A stretch of 64,000 bases of DNA from Oceanobacillus kimchii X50. Its GTDB lineage: Bacteria > Bacillota > Bacilli > Bacillales > Amphibacillaceae. Shown here piece by piece: positions 44,295-52,601 of this stretch. Position numbers and translations under genes: made by a program. Position 1 is the stretch's first letter, and each line of letters opens with the position of its first letter. Under the pieces are notes generated by a model. The model saw nothing but the letters and a program-made list of their open reading frames with translations. It made no database searches and was not told where the DNA came from. The DNA lies in assembly GCF_000340475.1 (NCBI RefSeq), contig NZ_CM001792.1, positions 199,425 to 263,424 of the forward strand, in the 5' to 3' direction.

Positions 44295-45281
44295 GTGAAG
44301 CTACATGAAGCTTTAAATAAAAAAATTGGTTTAGGCACTGCTCCGTTAGGAAATATGTTCCGAAAGGTATCTGAAGAAGAAGCACAAGAGACTATCCGAA
44401 ATGCGTGGGAACAAGGCATTCGATATTTTGATACGGCACCTTTTTATGGAGCGGGATTATCGGAAATTCGTCTTGGAGAAGCATTGTCTGATAAAAAACG
44501 AAGCGATTATCTTTTAAGCTCAAAGGTTGGCAGAATTATTTTAGAAGATGAAATGGAAGAAAAATCGGGATTGTTTGAAGATGCGCGTCAAAATAAGATT
44601 CTAACAGATTATACAGAGGAAGCGACTTTACGTTCCATTGAAGATAGTCTAAAACGATTAAATACAGATTATCTAGATATGATATTTGTACATGACATTT
44701 CACCAGATTTCTTAGGTGATGAATGGATTACAAAATTTGAAGAAGCACGAAATGGTGCATTTAAAGTACTGGATCGACTGCGTGATGAGGGAGTAATCAA
44801 ATCATGGGGGATTGGTGTTAACACAACTATTCCAATTGAAGTCGCCATGGAATTAGAAGAAGCAAATCCAGATCTTTCCCTGACAGCAACACAATATACA
44901 CTGATGCAGCATGATCGTGCATTGGAGCGTATGATGTCTCTCGGTGAAAAAACAGGAAAAAAATTTGTGGTTGGTGCACCATATAATTCAGGAGCATTGC
45001 TTGGAGGAGATTATTTTGATTATCAACCGGCGACCGAAGAAGTAAAAAAACAAGCACAGCAATTAAGACAAATTGCCGACAAACATGGGATTAGTCTAAA
45101 AGCAGCAGCGCTACAGTTCTCTACCGCACATCCTGCAGTTAGTGCAGTAATTCCTGGCTCTACAAGACCGAGTCGTATCAAGGAAGATTTAAGCGCGATG
45201 CAAGAAACCATTCCTGCGGTGTTTTGGCAAGAGCTGATTAGAGAAGGATTGATTTCTGATAAAGCTCCCTTACCAAAATAG
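44295..45281 (+). CDS. Aldo/keto reductase (D-threo-aldose dehydrogenase type)
   Basis: A 328-residue TIM-barrel oxidoreductase. The catalytic tetrad is seen as Asp in YFDTAPFYG with Tyr, Lys in LLSSKVG and His in IFVHDI. The C-terminal NADP site is VIPGSTRPSRIKED. The group oxidises aldoses such as L-fucose or D-threo sugars. GTG 44295 follows AAGGGGTGATGAATA. A terminator follows at once. It is alone in this orientation. Confidence 0.88.
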   Translation: MKLHEALNKKIGLGTAPLGNMFRKVSEEEAQETIRNAWEQGIRYFDTAPFYGAGLSEIRLGEALSDKKRSDYLLSSKVGRIILEDEMEEKSGLFEDARQNKILTDYTEEATLRSIEDSLKRLNTDYLDMIFVHDISPDFLGDEWITKFEEARNGAFKVLDRLRDEGVIKSWGIGVNTTIPIEVAMELEEANPDLSLTATQYTLMQHDRALERMMSLGEKTGKKFVVGAPYNSGALLGGDYFDYQPATEEVKKQAQQLRQIADKHGISLKAAALQFSTAHPAVSAVIPGSTRPSRIKEDLSAMQETIPAVFWQELIREGLISDKAPLPK

Positions 45282-45289
45282 AATTTATG

Positions 45290-45322
45290 AAAAAACGCTC
45301 AAGAAACTTTGAGCGTTTTTTT
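45290..45322. terminator. Bidirectional terminator
   Basis: AAAAACGCTCAA pairs with TTTGAGCGTTTTT around GAAAC, with T-runs on both sides. It lies between the aldo/keto reductase and the leftward VanZ gene. Confidence 0.85.
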
Positions 45323-45610
45323 CTTACAAACACTTAATAAATATTGTGCAATGATATATCCAATTGCTTCTCCTAAGGTATTTAATATCAGATTATCTAC
45401 ATCAAAACTTCTACTGATTACAAATCCAAGTGAACCCAATGCTAATTGTGAAATTTCAATAGTTAGACTGCTAAGAAAAATAATAAGTGCAACATGCTCT
45501 AATCGTAGGGTTTTCCATAATAATGAGATATACACACCTAATGGCAACAGTAAGATTACATTGTATAAGGTTAATTTTACTGCATTCCAAAAAAACCAAT
45601 CAAAGCCATG
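45299..45610 (-). CDS. VanZ-like membrane protein, shortened
   Basis: A 103-residue membrane protein of the VanZ family. Diagnostic stretches are VILLLPLGVYISLLWK and then SLTIEISQLALGSLGF with SFDVDNLILNTLGEAIGY, the usual GRSFDxDDxILNTxGxxxGY motif. The start at ATG 45610 has no ribosome site, and an in-frame TAA lies two codons before it. VanZ proteins usually carry about 50 more residues and another helix at the start, so this is probably a truncated gene. Confidence 0.65.
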   Translation of the reverse strand, partial: HGFDWFFWNAVKLTLYNVILLLPLGVYISLLWKTLRLEHVALIIFLSSLTIEISQLALGSLGFVISRSFDVDNLILNTLGEAIGYIIAQYLLSVCKKKTLKVS

Positions 45611-45724
45611 ATTATACCATTAAGTTGCTGGTAAATTAGTAAATTTATGAATAATTTATGATACAATAAAAATAATCTGAAAATTATAAAATGAGGAATG
45701 GAATCATGGAAGGCGTGATGGATA

Positions 45725-46753
45725 ATGAGTGAATTTTATGAAGTAGATATATTTCAATGTAGGGGGAGTTCATTTGACATTGGTTATCAAATTGGAGAAC
45801 AACTCAAAAATAACAAAATTGTAGATGTGTATAAAGAAAAGATGAAACCAACGATAGATATAGCAAATATGGAATCCGTGTTTTCTACTTACGCGCCACA
45901 TCTTATAGAAGAATTGAAAGGGATATCAGAAGGATTAGAGATTTCCTATAAGGAGGCTGCAGCAATATTTAGTGGCTATGATATTCCAAAAATGGATGCA
46001 ATGGGGTGCTCAGCAACAATTACAAATGATTTCTATGTTCGAAACTATGACTTTTCTCCACTATTATATGATCATATATTTAGCTTAGTAGACTCTGAAG
46101 TTGCTTATGCATCTGCTGGTTATTCGCAACAAGTTCTCGGGAGGTTAGATGGGGTGAATAGTGAGGGTCTAGTAATGGGGCTTCATTTTGTGAGTTTTAA
46201 GGAGTTTCAGAATGGTATATCGGCTTGGACGGCCATACGAATGGTGTTGGATACATGTTCTAGTACTAGTGAAGCGGTTGATCTGTTAAAAGTAATTCCA
46301 CATGCCGCTTGCTACAATTTTTCTATTGGTGATAAGTCTGGTGATATAGCTGTTGTTGAAGCTAGTCCAAATAAAGTTGTAATGCGTGAAGACAAAAGCT
46401 ACCTTACTTGTGTAAATCACTTTCAAAACCAAGATTTGCATCAAAAAAATAGAAAGTATATAGAGTTTTCTATGAAGAGAAATATGCATATGCAGGAATT
46501 GAATAAAAAAGGATTTTCCGAGAAGCAAATGTTTGAACGATTTAAAGATAGTCATTCTCCATTATTCTTTAAGAACTATGATGATTACTTCGGCACACTT
46601 CATACTTTTTGTTATTCCTTCCATGATTCCAAGATAACTACTTGTTTGGCAAAAAGTGAGCACGTATTATCCTTTTACTTGGATGATTGGGTTAATGGAA
46701 AAGCGATCTCAAATACTAGCATGTCAGGAAAAATAGAAAGGGAAAGTATATGA
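45725..46753 (+). CDS. C45-family autoproteolytic acyltransferase/hydrolase
   Basis: A 342-residue Ntn-hydrolase-like protein of the acyl-CoA:6-APA acyltransferase family. The likely nucleophile cysteine is in MDAMGCSATI, at which the proenzyme would cut itself. RNYDFSP and LVMGLHFV are family stretches. It probably hydrolyses amide bonds of acyl-amino acids, beta-lactams or bile-like compounds. It overlaps the following AAC(6')-like gene by four bases. ATG 45725 follows AGGCGTGATGGATA, a modest site. Confidence 0.84.
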   Translation: MSEFYEVDIFQCRGSSFDIGYQIGEQLKNNKIVDVYKEKMKPTIDIANMESVFSTYAPHLIEELKGISEGLEISYKEAAAIFSGYDIPKMDAMGCSATITNDFYVRNYDFSPLLYDHIFSLVDSEVAYASAGYSQQVLGRLDGVNSEGLVMGLHFVSFKEFQNGISAWTAIRMVLDTCSSTSEAVDLLKVIPHAACYNFSIGDKSGDIAVVEASPNKVVMREDKSYLTCVNHFQNQDLHQKNRKYIEFSMKRNMHMQELNKKGFSEKQMFERFKDSHSPLFFKNYDDYFGTLHTFCYSFHDSKITTCLAKSEHVLSFYLDDWVNGKAISNTSMSGKIERESI

Positions 46754-47184
46754 TTAAAGAAATAATATTAGATGAAGCTAGAATAGCAGCGGTGTTTGCT
46801 TGTAAATTATGGCCGAGTCAGACTGTTAACGAATTTGAAAAAGAAATGGAACTACTTATTAAAGATGACCACGCTGCTGTCTTACTTGCTTATCAAAACA
46901 ATGAAGCAATTGGGTTTGCGCAATGTCAGATAAGGTTTGATTACGTAGAAGGAACAAATTCAAGTCCAGTTGGATATTTAGAAGGGCTGTATGTATTGGA
47001 AAGTTATAGAAAGTCAGGAATAGCAAGAGAATTGGTGAAGGAATGTGAGCGTTGGGCAAAAAGAAAAGGATGTTCAGAGTTTGCAAGTGACTGCGAACTG
47101 GGTAATGAACAAAGTCTTGCTATGCATCTTCGTCTAGGATTTACAGAGGCGAATCGAATTATATGTTTCCGAAAAGATATATAA
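46750..47184 (+). CDS. AAC(6')-like GNAT acetyltransferase
   Basis: A 144-residue acetyltransferase of the aminoglycoside 6'-N-acetyltransferase type. Seen are KLWPSQT near the start, RFDYVEGTNSSPVGYLEG, and the acetyl-CoA loop YRKSGIARELV with EFASDCELGNEQS and ICFRKDI at the end, a very good match for chromosomal AAC(6') enzymes. It may inactivate aminoglycosides or act on a natural amine. It is coupled (ATGA) to the acylase gene. Resistance is not shown by sequence alone. Confidence 0.85.
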   Translation: MIKEIILDEARIAAVFACKLWPSQTVNEFEKEMELLIKDDHAAVLLAYQNNEAIGFAQCQIRFDYVEGTNSSPVGYLEGLYVLESYRKSGIARELVKECERWAKRKGCSEFASDCELGNEQSLAMHLRLGFTEANRIICFRKDI

Positions 47185-47229
47185 AACTAACCTATGAGTC
47201 TAGAATATGTTAATGAAAGGAATGCTAAA

Positions 47230-48018
47230 ATGATTCAATTCAAGGATAAGAACCTTACCGTCTTTCAAAGTGCCTTATACAAGACAACGACTGCCGTTAT
47301 TGACACGGAAGAAGCACTTATTATGACGGATCCGAATTGGTTACCAGAAGAAGTGCAAGAAATTAGAAACTACATATCGCAACATATCGGGAATAAAAAA
47401 TTATACACCATTTATACACATAGTGACTTTGACCATATTATTGGAGCTAGTGCTTTTCCAGAAGCCTATGTGGTTGCTTCAGAAGAGTTTAGTAACAATG
47501 AACATAAGGAAGAAATTAAGAAGCAGATTGAAGAGTTTGATCAAAAATATTATATATATCGAAATTATACGCCGGCGTATCCTAACGTGGATTATCAAGT
47601 AGTCAATGATGGAGAAACATTACAGATTGGTAATGTTACACTATATTTTTATAAATCGCCTGGACATACGTCTGATGGAATATTTACGGTTATAGAGCCG
47701 TATGGAATTTTTTTGTCTGGGGATTATCTATCAGACGTAGAATTTCCTTTTATTTTTAGTGGTTATCGGGACTATGTTAGTACGGTAGACAAAGGAATAA
47801 GGATCTTTAAAGAGCATCCAATTTACTATCATGTTCCCGGACACGGAACAACTACTGTTGATAGAAAAGAAATTACAAGAAGAGTAGAGATATCTCGGTA
47901 TTATTTAGAACAGTTAGGTAAAGGAAACGAACAGTTAGAGGAATTTTGCCAAAAAGAATATGATTTTTTTGAGGGCATGAGGGATATTCACGAAAGCAAT
48001 AAAGCAAAAGCAGATTAA
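47230..48018 (+). CDS. MBL-fold metallo-hydrolase
   Basis: A 262-residue metallo-beta-lactamase-fold enzyme. The metal motif is THSDFDH (HxHxDH with serine for the first spacing), then GHTSDG and LSGDYLSD with the bridging aspartate, and VPGHGTT. A single zinc or iron pair is likely. The start at 47230 follows GAAAGGAATGC; the frame extends 12 codons up. The substrate is unknown. It sits in the close-packed run of transferases and is 33 bases before GrpB. Confidence 0.82.
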   Translation: MIQFKDKNLTVFQSALYKTTTAVIDTEEALIMTDPNWLPEEVQEIRNYISQHIGNKKLYTIYTHSDFDHIIGASAFPEAYVVASEEFSNNEHKEEIKKQIEEFDQKYYIYRNYTPAYPNVDYQVVNDGETLQIGNVTLYFYKSPGHTSDGIFTVIEPYGIFLSGDYLSDVEFPFIFSGYRDYVSTVDKGIRIFKEHPIYYHVPGHGTTTVDRKEITRRVEISRYYLEQLGKGNEQLEEFCQKEYDFFEGMRDIHESNKAKAD

Positions 48019-48051
48019 CAGTATTCAAAACCGAAGTGGGAGGGATACATC

Positions 48052-48571
48052 TTGAAAGTGAGATTAACAGCGTATACACCTAATTGGAAAACGATGTATA
48101 AAGAAGAGCAAGCTAATCTCAGATGTATATTTGGCAAAGAGATACTTTCTTTTGAACATTTTGGTAGCACTGCAATACCTGGAATGCTTGCTAAACCCGT
48201 AGTCGATATGATGTGTATCGTAAAAGATATTTATCGAATTGATTCATATAATACCTATATGGACCGTGTAGGGTACGATATAGCTGGTGAATGGGGAATT
48301 GAAGGGAGAAGGTTGTTTAGAAAGGGAGGAGTTAACAGATCTCATCATATACATGTATATCAATATGGCAATCCACAGATAGACCGTCATTTAATATTGA
48401 GAGATTACTTATTACAACATTCATCTGAAGCAGCACAGTATAGTGCTTTTAAGGAAAAGATTGCGAAAAGGTATACATATACCCTCTGAATATAGTAAGG
48501 CGAAAAAACAGTTTGTAAGTGATTTAGAGAATAGAGCACTTTGGTGGAAGGAGAAGTCACTTGATGGATGA
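48052..48571 (+). pseudogene. GrpB/UPF0157 protein, frameshifted near its end
   Basis: A nucleotidyltransferase-fold protein of the GrpB/UPF0157 family: FGSTAIPGMLAKPVVDMMCIVKD, HHIHVYQYGNPQIDRHLILRDYL. In the frame of the start (TTG 48052, after GGGAGGGATACATC) it stops early at 48489 with YTYTL. A second frame continues IPSEYSKAKKQFVSDLENRALWWKEKS to 48571, the standard family ending, and overlaps the next gene start. The switch lies near 48470-48482, in TATACATATA. Restored length is about 173 residues. Insertion of one base or loss of two would do it. Confidence 0.75.
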
Positions 48572-49220
48572 ATTACTTACACTTGTTGTTAATTGGATTA
48601 AAAAACAAGATGGAAAGCTGATAATTGGAATTTCCGGACATGGTGCTTCAGGGAAAACCACTTTTGCTACAAAACTAAAAGCACTTCTACAAAAAGAGCA
48701 AGTAAATATTCTAAATACCGATCCATATATTATAGATTCGGTAGTTAGGAAAAAATCTATTATGGAATATACATATAAAGGTAATTTACATCATTATAAG
48801 ATGACGGCATCTCACCCGTCGGCACACCATCTAGTTTCCCTAACTAGAGATATTCGTATGATTCAGAATGGACTCGATTTATTAACACTAGAAACTCAAT
48901 ATAGTGAAAGCAAACACATTTACGCAAATGTTCCGATAACGATTGTAGAAGGAATGAGTGTGGCTTTTATTGAACCTAATATTTTTGATTTAAGAATATA
49001 TTTATATACGGATGATGAAACCGAATTTATAAGAAGGATGCACCGAGATGTAGCGGACAGAGGGGCGAATAAAGAATACATTATATTTGCACATAAAGAA
49101 AGAAGGGTTCAATACAAGTTATTTATGCATAAATATCACGAAGACTTTGATATTGTGATTAATAATTCCAATACAGGGTGGGCGATTGTTAAGAATGTTT
49201 TAATGGAGGGTCCAAAATGA
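48564..49220 (+). CDS. Uridine-kinase-like P-loop kinase
   Basis: A 218-residue kinase with the P-loop GISGHGASGKTTFA. The lid and base-binding regions are of the uridine kinase / phosphoribulokinase type (NTDPYIID, VEGMSVAF). It probably phosphorylates a nucleoside or sugar. Start may be ATG 48564 or TTG 48561, both behind GGAAGGAG. It overlaps the restored end of GrpB by a few bases and the following GNAT start by four, consistent with one transcript. Confidence 0.8.
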   Translation: MDELLTLVVNWIKKQDGKLIIGISGHGASGKTTFATKLKALLQKEQVNILNTDPYIIDSVVRKKSIMEYTYKGNLHHYKMTASHPSAHHLVSLTRDIRMIQNGLDLLTLETQYSESKHIYANVPITIVEGMSVAFIEPNIFDLRIYLYTDDETEFIRRMHRDVADRGANKEYIIFAHKERRVQYKLFMHKYHEDFDIVINNSNTGWAIVKNVLMEGPK

Positions 49221-49639
49221 AAGTTACAAGGTTAACAACAAAAGATCAATGGCTAGAAGCTTTTCCAATTATGAGGCAGTTACGAACGCATCTCGATAAA
49301 GCATCTTATGTTATCCTCATATCGGAAGCAGTAGAAAAAGATAATTATCGTCTTTATGCGTTGTATGACCAGCAAGAAATTGTAGCTGTTGTAGGATTCA
49401 AACCAATGATCACGCTCTATTATGGCAGATTTGTATGGGTGTGTGATTTGGTTACAGATAATATCAATCGTTCGAAGGGCTATGGTGAATATCTATTAAA
49501 CTATGTACATACGTGGGCAACAGATAATGAATACGAAAGTGTTGCCCTTTCTTCGGGAATCCAACGTCATCAAGCCCATCGTTTTTACGAAGAAAAGATG
49601 GGCTATGAGAAAGTTAGTTATGTATTTAAATCAAAATGA
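49217..49639 (+). CDS. GNAT-family N-acetyltransferase
   Basis: A 140-residue acetyltransferase. Core: LVTDNINRSKGYGEYLLNYVHT is the acetyl-CoA site and HRFYEEKMGYEKVSYVF the C-terminal strand. The acceptor is unknown. It is coupled to the kinase gene by a four-base overlap (ATGA). It closes the run from 45.7 kb. Confidence 0.85.
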   Translation: MKVTRLTTKDQWLEAFPIMRQLRTHLDKASYVILISEAVEKDNYRLYALYDQQEIVAVVGFKPMITLYYGRFVWVCDLVTDNINRSKGYGEYLLNYVHTWATDNEYESVALSSGIQRHQAHRFYEEKMGYEKVSYVFKSK

Positions 49640-49739
49640 AGGCCTCTATCCTATTAGAAAATAAAACCAACCTTCACGTCTAGTCACTAATATGCTAGTT
49701 TAGAATAAGTTGGAATTTATTACATAGGAGTGTTAAAAA

Positions 49740-50405
49740 ATGAATAGTAAAAAGGCAATAGTTATTTTAAGTGGCGGATTAGATAGTACGACATGTATGG
49801 GAGTAGCTAAAGAAGCAGGGTATGATATCTATCCAATTACTTTCCACTATGGTCAGCGGCATGATCGCGAGATTGAGAATGCTAAAAAGGTAGCTTCCTA
49901 TTTTGATGCAGCGGAGCATAAGGTATTTTCACTGGAATTTTTAAAAGAGATTGGTGGCAGTTCCTTGACTGATCAATTAATGGAAGTAAATCAAGAAGGC
50001 GTTGGTGAAGATGTACCGAATACATATGTTCCGGGAAGAAATACAATTTTCCTATCAATTGCTGCTTCCTATGCAGAGGCGATAGGTGCTGAAAAAATAT
50101 ATGTAGGTGTATCTGCAGTTGATTTCAGTGGATATCCAGACTGTCGCCCAGAATTTATAGAAGCAATGCAACAAACCATATTTCAAGGGACCAATGCAGA
50201 ACCTACAATAACGATTGAGGCACCACTGATTGATTTATCCAAAGGAGATACAGTCAAGTTAGGTATGGAATTAAACGTGCCTTATCATTTAACTACATCT
50301 TGTTACTTAGGTGGTGAAGAAGCATGTGGTGAATGTGATAGTTGTAGATTGAGGTTGCAAGGATTTGAAGAAGCTGGTGCTACGGATCCAATTAAATATA
50401 TGTAG
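49740..50405 (+). CDS. queC: 7-cyano-7-deazaguanine synthase
   Basis: A 221-residue ATP-dependent enzyme making preQ0 on the queuosine pathway. The PP-loop is ILSGGLDSTTC and the zinc site is four cysteines near the end, CYLGGEEACGECDSCR. FHYGQRHDREIENA and YVGVSAVDFSGYPDC are further family stretches. ATG 49740 follows TAGGAGTG. It stands alone; queD, queE and queF are not in the window, and no preQ1 riboswitch was found in the 100 bases before it. Confidence 0.94.
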   Translation: MNSKKAIVILSGGLDSTTCMGVAKEAGYDIYPITFHYGQRHDREIENAKKVASYFDAAEHKVFSLEFLKEIGGSSLTDQLMEVNQEGVGEDVPNTYVPGRNTIFLSIAASYAEAIGAEKIYVGVSAVDFSGYPDCRPEFIEAMQQTIFQGTNAEPTITIEAPLIDLSKGDTVKLGMELNVPYHLTTSCYLGGEEACGECDSCRLRLQGFEEAGATDPIKYM

Positions 50406-50436
50406 TAGATTATTTAGATAACAAGGAGGTTCGATT

Positions 50437-50805
50437 ATGAATACATTTGATGAATTTTTAGAGACAATAGAAAATTCTAACCATCGTTCTAGAACGGAGG
50501 AAATCCTAAAATGGATAACAAAGAAATATCCTGAATTAAATCAAGAAATTAAATGGAAACAGCCAATGTTTACCGATCATAATACGTATATTATTGGTTT
50601 TAGTGTTTCTAAAAAGCATTTAGCCGTTGCCCCAGAACAGGCAGGAATAAATCAGTTTTTAGATGAAATTGTACAGGCTGGTTATGACCACACGAAGGAA
50701 ATCATTCGTATACCTTGGACCAGTGAGATTGATTATTCATTAATTGAAAAATTAATCAATTTTAATATTACTGATAAAGCTGAATGTACTACTTTCTGGC
50801 GATAG
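50437..50805 (+). CDS. DUF1801 (YdhG-like) protein
   Basis: A 122-residue protein of the DUF1801/YdhG family, related to frataxin-like folds. The stretch EIKWKQPMFTDHNTYIIGFSVSKKHLAV is typical (here cut for length), with VAPEQAGINQF following. The function is not settled; an iron-related role has been proposed for relatives. ATG 50437 follows AACAAGGAGG. It is 31 bases after queC and may share its transcript. Confidence 0.82.
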   Translation: MNTFDEFLETIENSNHRSRTEEILKWITKKYPELNQEIKWKQPMFTDHNTYIIGFSVSKKHLAVAPEQAGINQFLDEIVQAGYDHTKEIIRIPWTSEIDYSLIEKLINFNITDKAECTTFWR

Positions 50806-50911
50806 TTCAGAAGAGGTATTCCAAATACAAGGAATAGAACATGTTATTGTTGATCGTATCTCTAATGGAGTAGTAGGGAGTTTCAATCTAACTAAGTTGA
50901 GGAGGAATAGA

Positions 50912-51625
50912 ATGGATCGTATAGCCAAGATACGTCTTGAAGAGAAATTATATCATGATCACTGTTATGAAAAATTCGCTCTATTTGAAAAAGGGTCTTG
51001 GCTATATAAACCTGTTCAAACTGTACTGGATATTATCCCGTATTTTAAAGGAGTAGAGCCGTTAGAGGTGCTTGACTTAGGTGCGGGGGTTGGAAGGAAT
51101 AGCATACCAATTGCCGAAGCAATTTCTATTCGTACAGGCTGTATAACTTGTGTTGATTTACTAGATTCTGCAATAGAAAAACTTAAAGAGTATAGTAAAA
51201 TTTATCAGGTTGAAGATCGAATTCAAGTAGTAAAACAAGATATAGCCACTTTTCAAATCAAACCAAATACATATGATTTTATTATTGCAGTTTCCAGTCT
51301 TGAACATGTTAGGACAGAGTCAGAACTCGATTACGTTCTCCATGGGATGGCAGAGGGGACGAAACAGAAAGGTATAAATTGCATAATTATTAATTCAGAA
51401 GTTGAGGAAGTAGATATAAAAACAGGCCTTCATTTAGAGGCCCAGATGGAAGTGAATTTACGGACAGCAGATATGACAAACAAATTAAAAGAAGCATACC
51501 AAAGCTGGTCAGTTATGAAACATGTAGTGAAACCACTCGAGTATACGATTGAAAGACAAGGAAAGCCTGTGTTAATGAAAACGAAGGCGATTACCTATGT
51601 GGTAAAAAATGATGCGAGATTATGA
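50912..51625 (+). CDS. Class I SAM-dependent methyltransferase
   Basis: A 237-residue methyltransferase. The SAM motif I is VLDLGAGVGRNSIPIA; the DxD-type motif II, CVDLLDSAIEKL, and FIIAVSSLEHV follow. The acceptor is unknown. The start at 50912 follows GAGGAGGAATAGA. The frame is open for some 35 codons upstream, coding GDSSEEVFQIQGIEHVIVD, perhaps a relic of another gene. The stop overlaps the convergent export gene by six bases. Confidence 0.84.
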   Translation: MDRIAKIRLEEKLYHDHCYEKFALFEKGSWLYKPVQTVLDIIPYFKGVEPLEVLDLGAGVGRNSIPIAEAISIRTGCITCVDLLDSAIEKLKEYSKIYQVEDRIQVVKQDIATFQIKPNTYDFIIAVSSLEHVRTESELDYVLHGMAEGTKQKGINCIIINSEVEEVDIKTGLHLEAQMEVNLRTADMTNKLKEAYQSWSVMKHVVKPLEYTIERQGKPVLMKTKAITYVVKNDARL

Positions 51626-52054
51626 AAATAAATCAATCCCAAGTTTTGTAAGGACGCCTATTAAGATTCCATAAATACCAATGCTTATTGCGGATGATAA
51701 AAACAGGCGTTTTTTATCCATTCCAATTACTTTACCAACCACTCCAATTGCCCAAGATCCGAATAATGGAGTACCTATAAGTACTATCATAAATCCACCT
51801 TTATTTAAACGTTGGCTTGTTTTCGAATGAGTTAACTTATGAAAATATCTTTGAATCCTCTCGAATTTCGTTAACCAATCATAACTATATGCAATAAAAG
51901 GAATGGCAAAAAAATTACCAAACCAGGCCCACACAATAGAAGATACCATATCTAACCCTAAACCCATACTAACTGGAATTGCTAAATAAATTTCGAATAA
52001 AGGGAAGAAACCCATAAACCAAGCTGTAGCTGCTAATACAATGTACTCCATCAT
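51620..52054 (-). CDS. Small multidrug export protein (Sm_multidrug_ex family)
   Basis: A 144-residue membrane protein with about four helices, matching the putative small multidrug export family. Hallmarks: FFPLFEIYLAIPVSMGLG near the start, WAWFGNFFAIPF, and IGTPLFGSWAIGVVGK near residue 100. Export activity is presumed, not proven, for the family. The start at 52054 follows AGAGGTGATATGT. A palindrome (ACCTAACGTTCGGT) lies upstream, suggesting a repressor. Confidence 0.8.
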   Translation of the reverse strand: MMEYIVLAATAWFMGFFPLFEIYLAIPVSMGLGLDMVSSIVWAWFGNFFAIPFIAYSYDWLTKFERIQRYFHKLTHSKTSQRLNKGGFMIVLIGTPLFGSWAIGVVGKVIGMDKKRLFLSSAISIGIYGILIGVLTKLGIDLFS

Positions 52055-52084
52055 ACATATCACCTCTGTATACACAAAATAAAA

Positions 52085-52098
52085 CCTAACGTTCGGTA
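52085..52098 (-). promoter_or_regulatory. Candidate operator before the small export gene
   Basis: ACCTAACGTTCGGT is a 14-base imperfect palindrome (central AACGTT, arms ACC/GGT) about 30 bases upstream of the leftward start. It shares the AACGTTC core with the TetR-type operators at 22036 and 22657. The regulator is not known. Confidence 0.45.
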
Positions 52099-52157
52099 GT
52101 TATATTTTAACATAATTACAATACTTTTAGTAACCATTGAGGCTCAAAAATAATTGT

Positions 52158-52166
52158 GGGGGGGGG
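52158..52166 (+). repeat. Homopolymer run of nine G at the Nudix ribosome site
   Basis: Nine consecutive Gs lie seven bases before the TTG start of the Nudix gene, in an AT-rich genome. They can serve as ribosome binding site. G-runs of this length are prone to slippage, which could vary the spacing. Confidence 0.7.
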
Positions 52167-52173
52167 AAGGTTA

Positions 52174-52578
52174 TTGAGAGATAGAGGGTCGATTATATTA
52201 GCTGTAAACAATAAAGTGGCAGTCATCAAGAGAGAATTCGGTAATAAAGTTTATTATGTTTTTCCAGGCGGAGGAATTGAAAAAGGTGAAACGCCCCAAG
52301 AAGCTGCGAAGAGAGAAGCTTATGAAGAGTTAGGATTACAGGTGACAATTGGAGAGTGTATTGCAGAAATAGCATATAATGGTATACAATATTATTTTGC
52401 TGCTCAAGTCATCGATGGTGAGTTTGGAACAGGAAAAGGAGCAGAATTTTTTAATGAAGGTAGAGGGTCATATACACCCGAGTGGATGGAAATCGATAAG
52501 CTCTCTATTGTTGATATGCGTCCTCCTGAATTACTGGAAGTAATTCAAGCTCATTATACTGCACAGCATAAGAAATAA
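52174..52578 (+). CDS. Nudix hydrolase
   Basis: A 134-residue Nudix enzyme. The box GGGIEKGETPQEAAKREAYEELG is complete in form (GX5EX7REUXEEXGU), with the substrate unknown; nucleotides or diphosphates. Start TTG 52174 is preferred over the GTG at 52156, which lies in front of the G-run. It is 24 bases upstream of the YdjM gene. Confidence 0.85.
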   Translation: MRDRGSIILAVNNKVAVIKREFGNKVYYVFPGGGIEKGETPQEAAKREAYEELGLQVTIGECIAEIAYNGIQYYFAAQVIDGEFGTGKGAEFFNEGRGSYTPEWMEIDKLSIVDMRPPELLEVIQAHYTAQHKK

Positions 52579-52601
52579 ATTATAAATCTGAGGAGAAAAC
52601 A

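Noticed and set aside
49640-49739. preQ1 riboswitch before queC
   Set aside because: The expected short C-rich/A-rich pseudoknot consensus could not be found.
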